From the NCBI GenBank assembly GCA_021796275.1, contig JAJYOI010000008.1:1-58156 (forward strand): a stretch of 58,156 nucleotides of DNA. The letters are read 5' to 3'. The stretch comes from Bacteroidota bacterium. Its GTDB lineage: Bacteria; Bacteroidota; Ignavibacteria; UBA10030; UBA8401. Positions 32,664-42,201 of this stretch are shown one piece after another (within the stretch, counting starts at the first letter, position 1; each line of letters opens with the position of its first letter). The position numbers and the translations under genes were made by a program. The notes below the pieces were generated by a model, which saw only the letters and a program-made list of their open reading frames with translations, was not told where the DNA came from and searched no databases.

Positions 32664-34382
32664 ATGCAGGTTTCATGTAGATGGATGTTTGTTTTGCTGA
32701 GTGCCATTTGTTTGATGTCGTGCCAAGAGCCAAGCCGGGCGCAGTCAACTGTTCTCGTTGATCAATTAGGATATCGCCCGAATGATCAGAAGCTTGCATT
32801 CATTAAAAATTACAACCACAGAGGGTTCAGAATTATTGACACGCAAACGAATAAGGCGGTTTTGAGCGGAGATGCCGATCCTGTCGGCGCCGTTGATCAG
32901 AATACAGGCGATACAACTTTTGCGATTGACTTTTCTTCCCTTACAACACCCGGCCAATATCGCATTGTTCTGCGCGATACAACAAAACATTCAGGCGGAT
33001 TTATCATCGGTGACAATGCTTATATCAAAGCGGCGATAGCATCCCTGCAAAGTTTTTATTACCAGCGTTGCGGCACAGCGGTTGACAACGGGGCGCAGTG
33101 GAAACATCCGGCGTGTCATATTTTGCCGGCGCACTTTTTTGACGACCATAAAAAAAACAAGGACGTTGCCGGAGGATGGCATGATGCAGGCGATTATAAT
33201 AAATTCGTTCCGACAACGGCGGTCAGCGCTGCCTTTCTTTTATATCTGTACGATTTTCTTCCGGAAAAATTTAGCGACGGCCAACTGAATATTCCGGAAT
33301 CGCATAACGGTATTCCGGATATTCTTGATGAAGCGCGGTGGGGTTTACTGTGGCTGCTCAAAATGCAGCGCGATGATGGCGCAGTGTATCACAAAGTGTC
33401 GATCAAACAATGGACGGGAGAACACTTGCCTCAGGAAGAAACCGATACTCAATATATTTTTGGTGTCAGCAGTGCGTCAACAGGCGATTTTGCTGCTGTT
33501 ACGGCGCTGGGGGCGCGCTTGTTTAACCGGTGGGACAAGGGATTTGCACAAATATTGTTGCGCGCTTCTATCAGAGCGTGGAATTTTCTTCAGAAGCATG
33601 AATCCATTGTACCCGCAGGAGGTTTTAGAAACCCTGCCGGTATTGAAGGAGGAGAATATGGTGACGAGCAAGATGCAGACGAGCGGCTGTGGGCTTCGGT
33701 TGAACTGTATCGCACTACCGGCAATTCGATCTATCACGAATATTTTTTGTCTAATTACAAAGCACTTGGCGGAGTCAATTATACTGTGAGTTGGCAGCAC
33801 GTGCAAAACTTCGCCTATTACTCCTATCTCAACGTTCCTGTCGATGTTCGTAACTATGAAGCTCATTCATTTATCGTCGCCTCGCTGACAAAATATTCTG
33901 ACACGTTGTTGAAACGTATCAAAGAAAACGGATATCGCTGTGTACTTTCACCGGAAGAATATTATTGGGGATCAAACAGCGTTATGATGGGACATGCCTT
34001 TGACTTGATTAACGCGTATGAAGCAACGAGGCTGAAAAGTTATCTTCACGGAGCGTTGGATCAGCTTCATTATATCCTTGGCCGTAACACGTTCGGAATC
34101 TCTTTCGTGACTGGTGTTGGTACAAATCCCGTTATGCACCCATACCATCAATTTTCGATGCTGGATGGAACCGATGCACCGGTACCGGGTTTGCTTGTTT
34201 CAGGATGCAACAGGTTCAGCCGCCTTCAGGGGAAAATACTATCTCAATATCCGGGACAATGTTATGAGGATAATGTAAAAAATTATTTTGTCAATGAACC
34301 TGCGATTAATTACACGGCATCGTTTGCATTTGTCGTCGGGTATTTCGCTTTGAGAGATGGCAAGAGCGTTGCTGATCAATAG
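32664..34382 (+). CDS. Glycoside hydrolase family 9 lipoprotein
   Basis: The 572-residue protein has a lipoprotein signal ending LMSC (about 16-19). A CelD_N-type Ig-like domain (VLVDQLGYRPNDQKLAF and following) precedes a GH9 catalytic domain: GGWHDAGDYNKFVP (catalytic Asp region, about 169-181), GIPDILDEARWGLLWLLKMQ, HYILGRNTFGISFVTGVGTNP and the Glu proton donor in NEPAINYTASFAFVVG (about 543). GH9 enzymes are mostly endo-beta-1,4-glucanases; some cleave glucosamine polymers. Placement in the EPS operon suggests trimming or release of the polymer in the periplasm or at the outer membrane, much as glycanases do in cellulose or alginate operons. The exact substrate is not known. Confidence 0.93.
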   Translation: MQVSCRWMFVLLSAICLMSCQEPSRAQSTVLVDQLGYRPNDQKLAFIKNYNHRGFRIIDTQTNKAVLSGDADPVGAVDQNTGDTTFAIDFSSLTTPGQYRIVLRDTTKHSGGFIIGDNAYIKAAIASLQSFYYQRCGTAVDNGAQWKHPACHILPAHFFDDHKKNKDVAGGWHDAGDYNKFVPTTAVSAAFLLYLYDFLPEKFSDGQLNIPESHNGIPDILDEARWGLLWLLKMQRDDGAVYHKVSIKQWTGEHLPQEETDTQYIFGVSSASTGDFAAVTALGARLFNRWDKGFAQILLRASIRAWNFLQKHESIVPAGGFRNPAGIEGGEYGDEQDADERLWASVELYRTTGNSIYHEYFLSNYKALGGVNYTVSWQHVQNFAYYSYLNVPVDVRNYEAHSFIVASLTKYSDTLLKRIKENGYRCVLSPEEYYWGSNSVMMGHAFDLINAYEATRLKSYLHGALDQLHYILGRNTFGISFVTGVGTNPVMHPYHQFSMLDGTDAPVPGLLVSGCNRFSRLQGKILSQYPGQCYEDNVKNYFVNEPAINYTASFAFVVGYFALRDGKSVADQ

Positions 34383-34505
34383 TGCGGGATTATTTTTGCA
34401 AATGCAGAAGGCAACAGGTTTTTTCGCCCGGTGCCGTTAACGCTTGAGAAAAAGAGTAATCAAATAACAATTCACTAACTAACGAACCACGAGGAGGAGA
34501 GAACA

Positions 34506-36152
34506 ATGGGAACGACACAGTGTCCGGAGCGAGCGAATGAAGTTGCTTCGCTCTTGAAGCAGGCAGACAAGCTTGTTAAAGAAGAAAACCTTGCTGCCGC
34601 TTTGGAAGTGATTGTAAAGGCGCAATCCTGCGATCCGCGTAATCTCTATGCAATGGCGTATGAAGAGCGTGTGAAAGCGCTGCTGAATGTACAAATGGAA
34701 GAAGAAAAACGGTCGCCGGCGGCAACTCCGAAGCCGGCTCAGTCAACGCCGGCGCTTTCTGCACCGGCTCAGATCAGCGCAGCGAAAACACCTCCGCCAT
34801 TGCAGTATCTTTCGAACCTCGCCGTTATTGAAGCTCAACACTCCGCTGCACCGGCGGCAGAAAAGAAGCATACCCCCAATGCCAGCGAGGAACTGAAACG
34901 AAAACAGGAAGAGCGCCTGCCCGCCGTCGAAGAAAAGATTGAAGTATTTCTTACACGTGCAGTTTCTTTCTTTGAGAAAAAGGAATATAGCCGCTCGCTT
35001 GATGAAATAACCCGCGCGTATTTGATTGATCCGGCGAATGAAAAAATTTTCAGCCTCGAAGAAAAGGTGCGGGAAGCAATAGAGATTCAACGCCGGACAC
35101 TTGCGGCGGCACAACAGGAAAAAGTTCAGCAGCTCACAAAAAAAGCAGAAGAAGAAAAGCTCAAAACTGAAGGACGCCGCGCTGCAGTCGAACAGCAAAT
35201 TGCATCATTCCTTTCGCAGGCTGCTTCGTATTCTGAAAAAAAGGAATACAACCGTGCACTGGATGAAATTGCCCGCGCCTATTTGCTTGATCCTGCAAAT
35301 GAAAAAATACAAAGCGCGGAAAAAAATATTCGTCATGTCATAGAAGTACAGCAAGATGCGCTTGGTGCCGCACAGCACAATACAGCACAGGTGCCTGACA
35401 AAAAAGAAGATGAGGAAAAACTTAAACAGGAAGAGCGCCAGCGCATCGCTATCGAACAAAAGATTACAGCGTTTCTTGTCCGCGCTGCGGCGTATTGTGA
35501 AAAGAAAGAATACAATCGTGCACTTGATGAAATCGCCCGCGCCTACTTGTTTGATCCTGTAAACGAAAAAATACGCAGGCTTGAAGAAAAGATTCGCAGC
35601 GCACAGGAAGAAGCCCGGCGGGTTGGCGAAGAGATGCAAAAAAATGCGGCGGTTGAAAAGCGCAATTACGGCGAGGCCGTTGAAATGCAAGTATGCCATG
35701 CACAGCCGAACAAATCCGAAACAGTAAATGATGAAAAGTATGGCCGTAAGCGCGAACACAACGGCGATGTCCGCCGGTATCTGCAGCGTGTGAATGAACT
35801 ATTTGCCAGCAACAGGCTTGAAGAAGCGCTGAGCGAACTCGCCTTTGTTATTATCATCGATCCGCTCAATGCAGATGTCCTCAAACTTGAACAAAAAATT
35901 ATTGAGAAACAGGAACAACGGCAGCAGCAACAGCTTGAATTGTACCAGAAGCAATTGGAAGAGCGGCAAAAAAGACGTCAGGCAATTGTTGCTGCGATTC
36001 AAATGTTGGCGAGAGAACACAAAAACAGCGATGCGCTTCGCACGATCGCACAATCCATCGTGCTTGACCCGATCAATGAAGAGCTTCAGGAATACGAAAA
36101 GCAAATGTTAGCGACGCAAACCGTTTTTCTCGCTTCGTGCGATGAAAGCTAA
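34506..36152 (+). CDS. TPR-like repeat protein with three tandem modules
   Basis: The 548-residue protein contains six TPR-like units: one at the N-terminus (about 8-60), three near-identical modules of about 90 residues (about 140-380, each with EKKEY-R-LDEI-RAYL-DP-NEKI) joined by charged coiled coils, and two at the end. No signal peptide or membrane helix is seen, so it is cytoplasmic. Comparable repeat proteins assist complexes for surface structures, but none is identified here. GGAGGAG just upstream of the ATG is a strong ribosome site. A 123-base gap separates it from the GH9 gene; glmS follows after 18 bases. The module similarity points to recent internal duplication. Confidence 0.75.
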   Translation: MGTTQCPERANEVASLLKQADKLVKEENLAAALEVIVKAQSCDPRNLYAMAYEERVKALLNVQMEEEKRSPAATPKPAQSTPALSAPAQISAAKTPPPLQYLSNLAVIEAQHSAAPAAEKKHTPNASEELKRKQEERLPAVEEKIEVFLTRAVSFFEKKEYSRSLDEITRAYLIDPANEKIFSLEEKVREAIEIQRRTLAAAQQEKVQQLTKKAEEEKLKTEGRRAAVEQQIASFLSQAASYSEKKEYNRALDEIARAYLLDPANEKIQSAEKNIRHVIEVQQDALGAAQHNTAQVPDKKEDEEKLKQEERQRIAIEQKITAFLVRAAAYCEKKEYNRALDEIARAYLFDPVNEKIRRLEEKIRSAQEEARRVGEEMQKNAAVEKRNYGEAVEMQVCHAQPNKSETVNDEKYGRKREHNGDVRRYLQRVNELFASNRLEEALSELAFVIIIDPLNADVLKLEQKIIEKQEQRQQQQLELYQKQLEERQKRRQAIVAAIQMLAREHKNSDALRTIAQSIVLDPINEELQEYEKQMLATQTVFLASCDES

Positions 36153-36170
36153 TAACTCAACGGAGGAATA

Positions 36171-38000
36171 ATGTGTGGTATCGTAGGATATCTTGGAGAA
36201 AAAAATGCTGCCCCGCTGCTTTTTGACGGGCTTCGCCGTCTCGAATATCGCGGCTATGATTCGGCGGGAATCGCGGTGGTTTCCGGACGATCCCTGTGCT
36301 CGGTGAAAACTGTCGGTAAGGTCGAGCTATTGGTTGAAGCGGCGAAAGAGCTGCACGGGGTCGGAACCGTTGGTATTGCGCATACCCGCTGGGCAACGCA
36401 TGGAGAACCGTCTGTGCCGAATGCTCATCCTCAATTCGATTGTACGGAAAGCATCGCCATTGTTCATAACGGTATCATCGAAAATTATCCGGCATTGAGA
36501 AAAAGGCTCGAGGAAAAGCATCGCTTCATGTCTGAAACGGACACGGAAGTTATCGCCCATCTCATCGAAGAATATTTGATCACCGATGGCTCGTTCGAAC
36601 CGGCGGTTCGACGAGCGCTTGCCGATCTTCAGGGAACGTATGCGATTGCTGTCCTTTTTGCATATGAGCATGAAACAATTATTGCTGCACGGCAAGGGAG
36701 TCCGTTAGTCGTTGGCTTGGGCGAAGGAGAATATTTTGTAGCGTCGGACCCTGCCGCGTTTCTTAAGCACACGGCAAACGTGCTCTATCTTTCAGACGGC
36801 GAAATGGCGGTGATATCTCCCGATGGCGTGAACATCACGGATCTCGCAAATAATGAAATCCAACGGGACGCAGTGCAGGTTACACGCGAACCTGAAGAAC
36901 TGGAGAAAAATGGATTTCCACATTTTATGCTGAAAGAAATTTTTGATCAGACACAAACAATTGAAGAGTCGTTCTGTGAACGTCTTGACGACGAGGAAGG
37001 AACGGCCCGGCTCAGTACTCTTCTCGATTTTTTCCCGCACATTTTGAGAAGCCGGCGAATCACAATTGTTGCATGCGGAACTTCATGGCATGCCGGATTG
37101 GTTGGTGAATATATGCTGGAGCGTTATACACACATTCCTGTCGAGGTTGAATATGCGTCCGAGTTTCGCTACCGCGATCCGCTGCTAATGCCGGATGATG
37201 TGGTGATCGCGATAAGTCAAAGCGGAGAGACCGCAGACACGTTGGCGGCGCTTCGTGAAGCAAAATGCAAAGGCGCCATCGTGATAGGCATCTGCAATTC
37301 GGCTGAAAGCAGCATTGCCCGCGAATGTGATGCGACGCTCTTCATGAATGCGGGACAGGAAATCGGAGTTGCTTCGACAAAAGCATATACCTCACAACTC
37401 GTCGTTCTCCTGCTTCTTACTCTTGCTCTTGCCCGAAAGAAAACGATGAGCCGCGATGAAGGACAGTTGTTGATTCGTGAATTGAGATCGCTTCCCGGAA
37501 AAATCGAACGGATTCTCACCAACAGCGCGTCGATTCTGCGAATCGCTGAAGAGTTTTATCAATGCCAGCATTTTCTCTACCTTGGCCGCGGCTTCAATTT
37601 TCCCAATGCGCTTGAAGGAGCTCTTAAATTAAAGGAGATTTCGTACATCCATGCCGAAGGATATCCGGCAGCAGAAATGAAACACGGCCCCATTGCGTTG
37701 ATAGACGCCAACATGCCGGTCGTTTTTCTTGCCCCGCGTGATCATACCTATGAAAAAATTCTCAGCAATATTCAGGAAGTGAAAGCGCGGAAGGGAAGAA
37801 TCATTACGGTTGCTGACGAGGAAGACAAGGATGTTGAACAAGTGAGCGACTATGTGATTCGTATTCCTAAAACGATTGAGGCGCTCACCCCAATTCTGAC
37901 GATCGTTCCATTGCAGTTTCTTGCGTATCAGATCGCAGTTCTGCGTGGATGCAATGTTGATCAACCGCGAAACCTTGCAAAGAGCGTAACGGTAGAATAG
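36171..38000 (+). CDS. glmS: Glutamine--fructose-6-phosphate aminotransferase (isomerizing)
   Basis: The 609-residue protein has the standard length and full domain set of GlmS. The N-terminal Cys2 of MCGIVGYLG is the glutamine amidotransferase nucleophile, followed by RRLEYRGYDSAG, HTRWATHGEPS and HNGIIENY. Two SIS domains carry ACGTSWHAG, SQSGETADTLAAL, EIGVASTKAYTSQ, ALEGALKLKEISYIHAEGYPAAEMKHGPIAL and the C-terminal NLAKSVTVE. It makes glucosamine-6-phosphate for UDP-GlcNAc. Its position inside the EPS operon, with a deacetylase and WecA-like enzyme, suggests extra hexosamine supply for the polymer; it may also serve peptidoglycan. It sits 18 bases after the TPR gene. Confidence 0.98.
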   Translation: MCGIVGYLGEKNAAPLLFDGLRRLEYRGYDSAGIAVVSGRSLCSVKTVGKVELLVEAAKELHGVGTVGIAHTRWATHGEPSVPNAHPQFDCTESIAIVHNGIIENYPALRKRLEEKHRFMSETDTEVIAHLIEEYLITDGSFEPAVRRALADLQGTYAIAVLFAYEHETIIAARQGSPLVVGLGEGEYFVASDPAAFLKHTANVLYLSDGEMAVISPDGVNITDLANNEIQRDAVQVTREPEELEKNGFPHFMLKEIFDQTQTIEESFCERLDDEEGTARLSTLLDFFPHILRSRRITIVACGTSWHAGLVGEYMLERYTHIPVEVEYASEFRYRDPLLMPDDVVIAISQSGETADTLAALREAKCKGAIVIGICNSAESSIARECDATLFMNAGQEIGVASTKAYTSQLVVLLLLTLALARKKTMSRDEGQLLIRELRSLPGKIERILTNSASILRIAEEFYQCQHFLYLGRGFNFPNALEGALKLKEISYIHAEGYPAAEMKHGPIALIDANMPVVFLAPRDHTYEKILSNIQEVKARKGRIITVADEEDKDVEQVSDYVIRIPKTIEALTPILTIVPLQFLAYQIAVLRGCNVDQPRNLAKSVTVE

Positions 38001-38012
38001 GAAAAAATTCTA

Positions 38013-39212
38013 ATGCTCACTATAAGTGAAATGATTGTGATTGTACTGCTGGGATTTTTTATCCTGTATCTTTTTTTGTTAAGCGTTTTAGCGCTTTTTG
38101 CAAAGAAGAAAATTCTCCGGGAGACAAAAAAACTGAGACGATTCGCGTGCGTTGTTCCTGCACATAATGAGGAACTTACAATTGAGAAAACAGTCAAAAG
38201 TCTGCTTGGAATTGAATATCCTCGAACATTGTATGATGTGATAGTACTGGCGGACAATTGCACCGATTTGACCGCCGAAATCGCAAGAGCAAACGATGTG
38301 CGGGTCTGTGAACGAGTTGATTCTCTTCACAGAGGAAAGGGGCGTGTTTTGCGGTGGGGCTTTGATCTTTTGGCGGGCGATCCGAAAAACTATGAAGCGT
38401 ACGTTGTTATTGATGCCGACAGCATCGTTTCGAAAAATTTTCTTCATGTGATGAATAATTATTTAGAACAAAGCTATGGCTCAATTCAAGCCGCCGATCT
38501 TGTAGAGCCGAAGCCGGGGTCGTGGAGTTCTGAAGTCGCACGCGTTGCGTTCACACTTTTTAATTATGTCCGCCCGCTTGGCAGAAAAGTGATCGGCTGC
38601 TCTGCCGGTTTACGCGGAAACGGAATGTGTTTTTCATCCGAAACAATGCGGCAGGTGCCGTGGCAGGCTCATTCATTAACCGAAGATTTAGAATATGGCA
38701 TTATTCTTCTTCTCAATGGAATCACAACAGTTTTCGCGCCTGAGGCAAGCGTCATAGCAACAATGCCGGCGCGTCCTCAAAATGCAGAAAGCCAGCGCGC
38801 GCGGTGGGAAACCGGAAGATTTGCAATTGTTCGGCGCTACGTACCGAAATTGTTGAAAGCCGCCATCCGGCATCCATCATTAACATTGGCTGATGCTTTG
38901 ATAGAATTGCTGACACCGGCATTTGTTAATATGATGGGAGTGATCATCGCGGCACTCATCATTGAGCTAATGCTGTCGCTTGTTGGTGTTCGCGGCGAAA
39001 TATTGTATTTAGAACTATGGAGCGGACTTTTATTAGTGTGTGTGTGTTACATCCTTGTTGGCCTTTGGTCATCAGGTGCAGATTCATTGTTATTCAAAGC
39101 AACGTTGTATTTTCCACGGTATCTTCTCTGGAAAATGAAACTATATTTTAAATTAATGGTTAATGGCGTTACGAAAGAATGGGTGAGGACAACACGGGAA
39201 AGTGTACAATGA
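38013..39212 (+). CDS. Membrane GT2-family glycosyltransferase
   Basis: The 399-residue protein has an N-terminal helix (about 7-30), a GT-A domain with CVVPAHNEELTIEKTV, VIVLADNCTDLTAEIA, HRGKGRVLRWGFDLL, VIDADSIVSKNFL (metal-binding DxD), SLTEDLEYGIILLLNG and the QRARW acceptor motif (QxxRW type), and two or more C-terminal helices. This is the layout of processive or semi-processive beta-glycosyltransferases such as cellulose or hyaluronan synthases, though shorter and without PilZ. It follows glmS by 12 bases and closes the EPS operon. It could make a beta-linked homopolymer (the GH9 target) or add a sugar to the repeat unit. Confidence 0.9.
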   Translation: MLTISEMIVIVLLGFFILYLFLLSVLALFAKKKILRETKKLRRFACVVPAHNEELTIEKTVKSLLGIEYPRTLYDVIVLADNCTDLTAEIARANDVRVCERVDSLHRGKGRVLRWGFDLLAGDPKNYEAYVVIDADSIVSKNFLHVMNNYLEQSYGSIQAADLVEPKPGSWSSEVARVAFTLFNYVRPLGRKVIGCSAGLRGNGMCFSSETMRQVPWQAHSLTEDLEYGIILLLNGITTVFAPEASVIATMPARPQNAESQRARWETGRFAIVRRYVPKLLKAAIRHPSLTLADALIELLTPAFVNMMGVIIAALIIELMLSLVGVRGEILYLELWSGLLLVCVCYILVGLWSSGADSLLFKATLYFPRYLLWKMKLYFKLMVNGVTKEWVRTTRESVQ

Positions 39213-39275
39213 TGGTCCGTTTCTTCTTGCGTGCAGGCATTGACAGTTTACCCATTTTGAAAAGGAGAGACAACG

Positions 39276-39656
39276 ATGGAAAAAATACTTGTCATTGACG
39301 ACGATGAAATGGATTTACAACTCATGAATCTTCTTTTTACAAAAGAAGGTTATGAAGTAATAAAGACGGCTGACGGACCGCAGGGGATAGATCTTTACAA
39401 AAAACTCTTTCCTGCGTTTGTTTTTCTTGATCTCGGGCTTCCATCGAAAAACGGGATGGAAGTTTTGAAAGAAATCAAACAGTTCGATGGTAAAGCAAGG
39501 ATTGTTCTTATCACAGGGTATGGTTCAGAAAAAGTCGCGAAAGATGCGCTGCAACTTGGCGCGTTGGATCTCATTGAGAAAACATGGGATGTCGGCAGTA
39601 TGCTGCAGCGCATCAAGATGGTACTAAATGCGTTTGGCGCTGCAAATTTTTCATAG
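39276..39656 (+). CDS. Single-domain response regulator
   Basis: The 126-residue receiver starts MEKILVIDDDEMDLQLM. The acidic DDD pocket, phospho-acceptor Asp in FVFLDLGLP, Thr in IVLITGYG and the Lys in LIEKTWD are all visible. No output domain follows. AAAGGAGA directly upstream gives a strong ribosome site. It lies after the EPS operon and before a TonB receptor gene, with no adjacent kinase, so its partner is unknown; the kinases at either end of the window are candidates. Confidence 0.92.
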   Translation: MEKILVIDDDEMDLQLMNLLFTKEGYEVIKTADGPQGIDLYKKLFPAFVFLDLGLPSKNGMEVLKEIKQFDGKARIVLITGYGSEKVAKDALQLGALDLIEKTWDVGSMLQRIKMVLNAFGAANFS

Positions 39657-39864
39657 AAGCAATGCTCGCAGAGTAAACACCGTTTTATCTGGCTTGGAAT
39701 TGTTTCGGGCTGTTGATCGCGCAGAAGATTCCGGGGAAACCTATCCATTAAACAAAACTCTCTTCCATATTGTCGAACGTCTATTGATTAAATCATCAAA
39801 AAGCAGTCGCAATTTAAAATTTCTAGCTGGAACGAAGGTACATGCGGAGGCGTTCATTTACTAT

Positions 39865-42189
39865 ATGAGATTGATCGTCGTTTCTTTCATCGTCGTAAGT
39901 GCGGTCTCCATCCTTTTGCCCGATTATGCCGCAGCTCAACATACGTTTTCGTTCAGCGGAACAATTAAAAATGCAGAAACGGGAGAGGCACTCATCGGTG
40001 CGAGTATTTTTGTTGAAAATCTGCAAACGGTCGGCACAACGACCAATGCCTACGGCTTTTATTCGATTACCCTGCCGCAGGGAACCTACGTGTTACGCAT
40101 TCAATTTATAGGATTTAAAACGGGGGAAGATACAATCGTTCTTGACCGTAATCGGAGTGTGAATTTCGACCTTACTCCTGAGCCGATCAAAGTTGGAGAG
40201 GTAGTAGTGTCGGGCGAACGGCCGAACACGAATGTGACTTCAACCGAAATAAGTGTGAACAAACTCGAAGTTCGCGACGTGAACGCTGTTCCGGTTTTGC
40301 TTGGCGAAAAAGATATTTTGAAAACAATTCAGTTATTGCCGGGTATAGAATCCGCGGGCGAGGGAAACACCGGTTTCTATGCACGCGGCGGCGGCGTTGA
40401 TCAGAATTTAATTGTGCTCGATGAAGCGCCTGTGTATAATTCTTCGCACCTTCTCGGTTTTTTGTCCATTTTCAACTCCGATGCAATTAAAGATGTGAAA
40501 GTAATGACGGGTGGAATACCGGCAGAATACGGCGGGAGGCTTTCCTCCGTTGTGGATATTCGTTCGAACGATGGTAACGATAAAGAGTTTGGCGCTACAG
40601 GTGGAATAGGGCTTCTTGCGTCGCGCTTGACCGTTGATGGTCCGATTGTGAAAAATCAGGGCTCATTTATCGTTTCGGGAAGAAGGACGTATGCAGATTT
40701 ATTTCTCAGACTTTCAAGCGACACCACAATTAATCGTGCGAGGCTGTATTTTTACGATTTGAACGCGAAGGTCAATTATACTCTGGGCGGCAAAGACCGG
40801 GTCTTTCTTTCCGGCTATTTTGGAAGAGACAATTTCAATTATCCAAACTTCTTCGGCTACAACTGGGGGAACACAACTGCCACTGCGCGGTGGAATCATA
40901 TCTTTGGCGATCAGTTTTTTTCGAACACATCGTTAATTTACAGCGACTATGAATACAGCAACACCGTCGGTGCGGGAACGAGCCAGTATGACATTACTTC
41001 CGGCATTCGTGATATGAATTTTAAAACGGATTTTCAATATTACATCAATACGGAAAATACAGTGAGGTTCGGAGTGAATTCAATTTATCACACGTTCCTT
41101 CCCGGCTCCATCACTTCCGGCCCGACAAGTTCCGCGAACAATCTGACGATTGAACACAAATATGCGCTGGAAAACGCCGCTTATATCTCTCACGAGTCTG
41201 AACTGCTGCCGCAGTTAAAGCTGAATTATGGTCTGCGATTCTCAACGTTCAGCCTTATTGGTCCGGCAAATATCTATTCGTACGATGTGAACGGAGACAT
41301 CACGGATTCAGCGGCATACGGCTCCGGCAGTTTTATCAAAACGTACACGAGCCTTGAGCCGCGCATTGCCGCCACAATTTTACTGAACGAAGAAAGTTCG
41401 ATCAAAACTTCATACACAAGAACAGCACAATACCTGCATCTTCTTTCAAACTCGACGACGACAAACCCGAGCGACTTGTGGATTCCGAGCAGCAATAACG
41501 TCGGGCCGCAATATGCCGATCAGGTTGATCTGGGATATTTCAGAAATTTCAGCAATAACGAATACGAATCTTCTCTTGAAATCTATTACAAAAATATGCA
41601 GCACCTTATTGATTATAGAAACGGCGCGGATTTACAGCTTAACCCGACGGTGGAATCCCTTTTATTGTTTGGAAGGGGCTGGAGTTATGGCGCGGAATTT
41701 CTTGTGAAGAAAAAATACGGCGCGGTCACCGGCTGGATTGGCTACACATTATCGAAGACACAGGAGCAATTTCCGGAGATCAACAACGGCACTCCATTTT
41801 CTGCGAGACAGGATCGAACGCACGACATCTCGATTGTCGTCATTTATAATTACAGCAACACATGGACGTTTTCAGCCACGTGGGTGTACAACACAGGAAA
41901 TGCAGTGACATTTCCGAGCGGCAACTACATGATTGAAGGCCGGCTGGTTCCGTATTATACGGAACGAAACGGATACAGAATGCCTGCCTATCATCGGCTT
42001 GATTTGTCCGCTACCTATACCATCAATGCAAAGTCAAATTTGAATTTCTCGCTGTATAACGCCTACAACCGTGCGAACGCGTATTCAATTAATTTCAGGC
42101 AGAACAGAACGGATCCGACAAAAACTGAAGCGGTACAAATAACAATTTTCCCAATCATTCCGTCGGTTACGTATAATTTCAATTTCTAA
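39865..42189 (+). CDS. TonB-dependent receptor with CarboxypepD_reg-like N-domain
   Basis: The roughly 774-residue protein begins with a signal peptide (MRLIVVSFIVVSAVSILL to AAAQ). A carboxypeptidase-regulatory-like domain (FSFSGTIKNAETGEALIGASIFVENL) and a plug domain (LLGEKDILKTIQLLPGIES, GFYARGGGVDQNLIVLDEAPVYNSSHLLG, GGIPAEYGGRLSSVVDI) follow, then a 22-strand-type barrel ending in the aromatic strand VTYNFNF. It imports a ligand across the outer membrane using TonB energy. The reading frame extends upstream into the receiver gene, but the signal peptide fixes the start at 39865; GGAGG lies about 15 bases upstream, a long spacing. The next gene encodes a DUF4249-type lipoprotein, a common partner. 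Ligand unknown. Confidence 0.92.
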   Translation: MRLIVVSFIVVSAVSILLPDYAAAQHTFSFSGTIKNAETGEALIGASIFVENLQTVGTTTNAYGFYSITLPQGTYVLRIQFIGFKTGEDTIVLDRNRSVNFDLTPEPIKVGEVVVSGERPNTNVTSTEISVNKLEVRDVNAVPVLLGEKDILKTIQLLPGIESAGEGNTGFYARGGGVDQNLIVLDEAPVYNSSHLLGFLSIFNSDAIKDVKVMTGGIPAEYGGRLSSVVDIRSNDGNDKEFGATGGIGLLASRLTVDGPIVKNQGSFIVSGRRTYADLFLRLSSDTTINRARLYFYDLNAKVNYTLGGKDRVFLSGYFGRDNFNYPNFFGYNWGNTTATARWNHIFGDQFFSNTSLIYSDYEYSNTVGAGTSQYDITSGIRDMNFKTDFQYYINTENTVRFGVNSIYHTFLPGSITSGPTSSANNLTIEHKYALENAAYISHESELLPQLKLNYGLRFSTFSLIGPANIYSYDVNGDITDSAAYGSGSFIKTYTSLEPRIAATILLNEESSIKTSYTRTAQYLHLLSNSTTTNPSDLWIPSSNNVGPQYADQVDLGYFRNFSNNEYESSLEIYYKNMQHLIDYRNGADLQLNPTVESLLLFGRGWSYGAEFLVKKKYGAVTGWIGYTLSKTQEQFPEINNGTPFSARQDRTHDISIVVIYNYSNTWTFSATWVYNTGNAVTFPSGNYMIEGRLVPYYTERNGYRMPAYHRLDLSATYTINAKSNLNFSLYNAYNRANAYSINFRQNRTDPTKTEAVQITIFPIIPSVTYNFNF

Positions 42190-42201
42190 TTCTGAATTTG
42201 T

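Noticed and set aside
39691-39706. TGGCTTGGAATTGTTT as a sigma-54 site before the TonB receptor
   Set aside because: Spacing between the GG and the TG elements is off by one and the GC of the -12 element is missing.
39628-39864. Upstream extension of the TonB receptor frame into the receiver gene
   Set aside because: The signal peptide begins at 39865; the extension is polar and overlaps another gene in a different frame.
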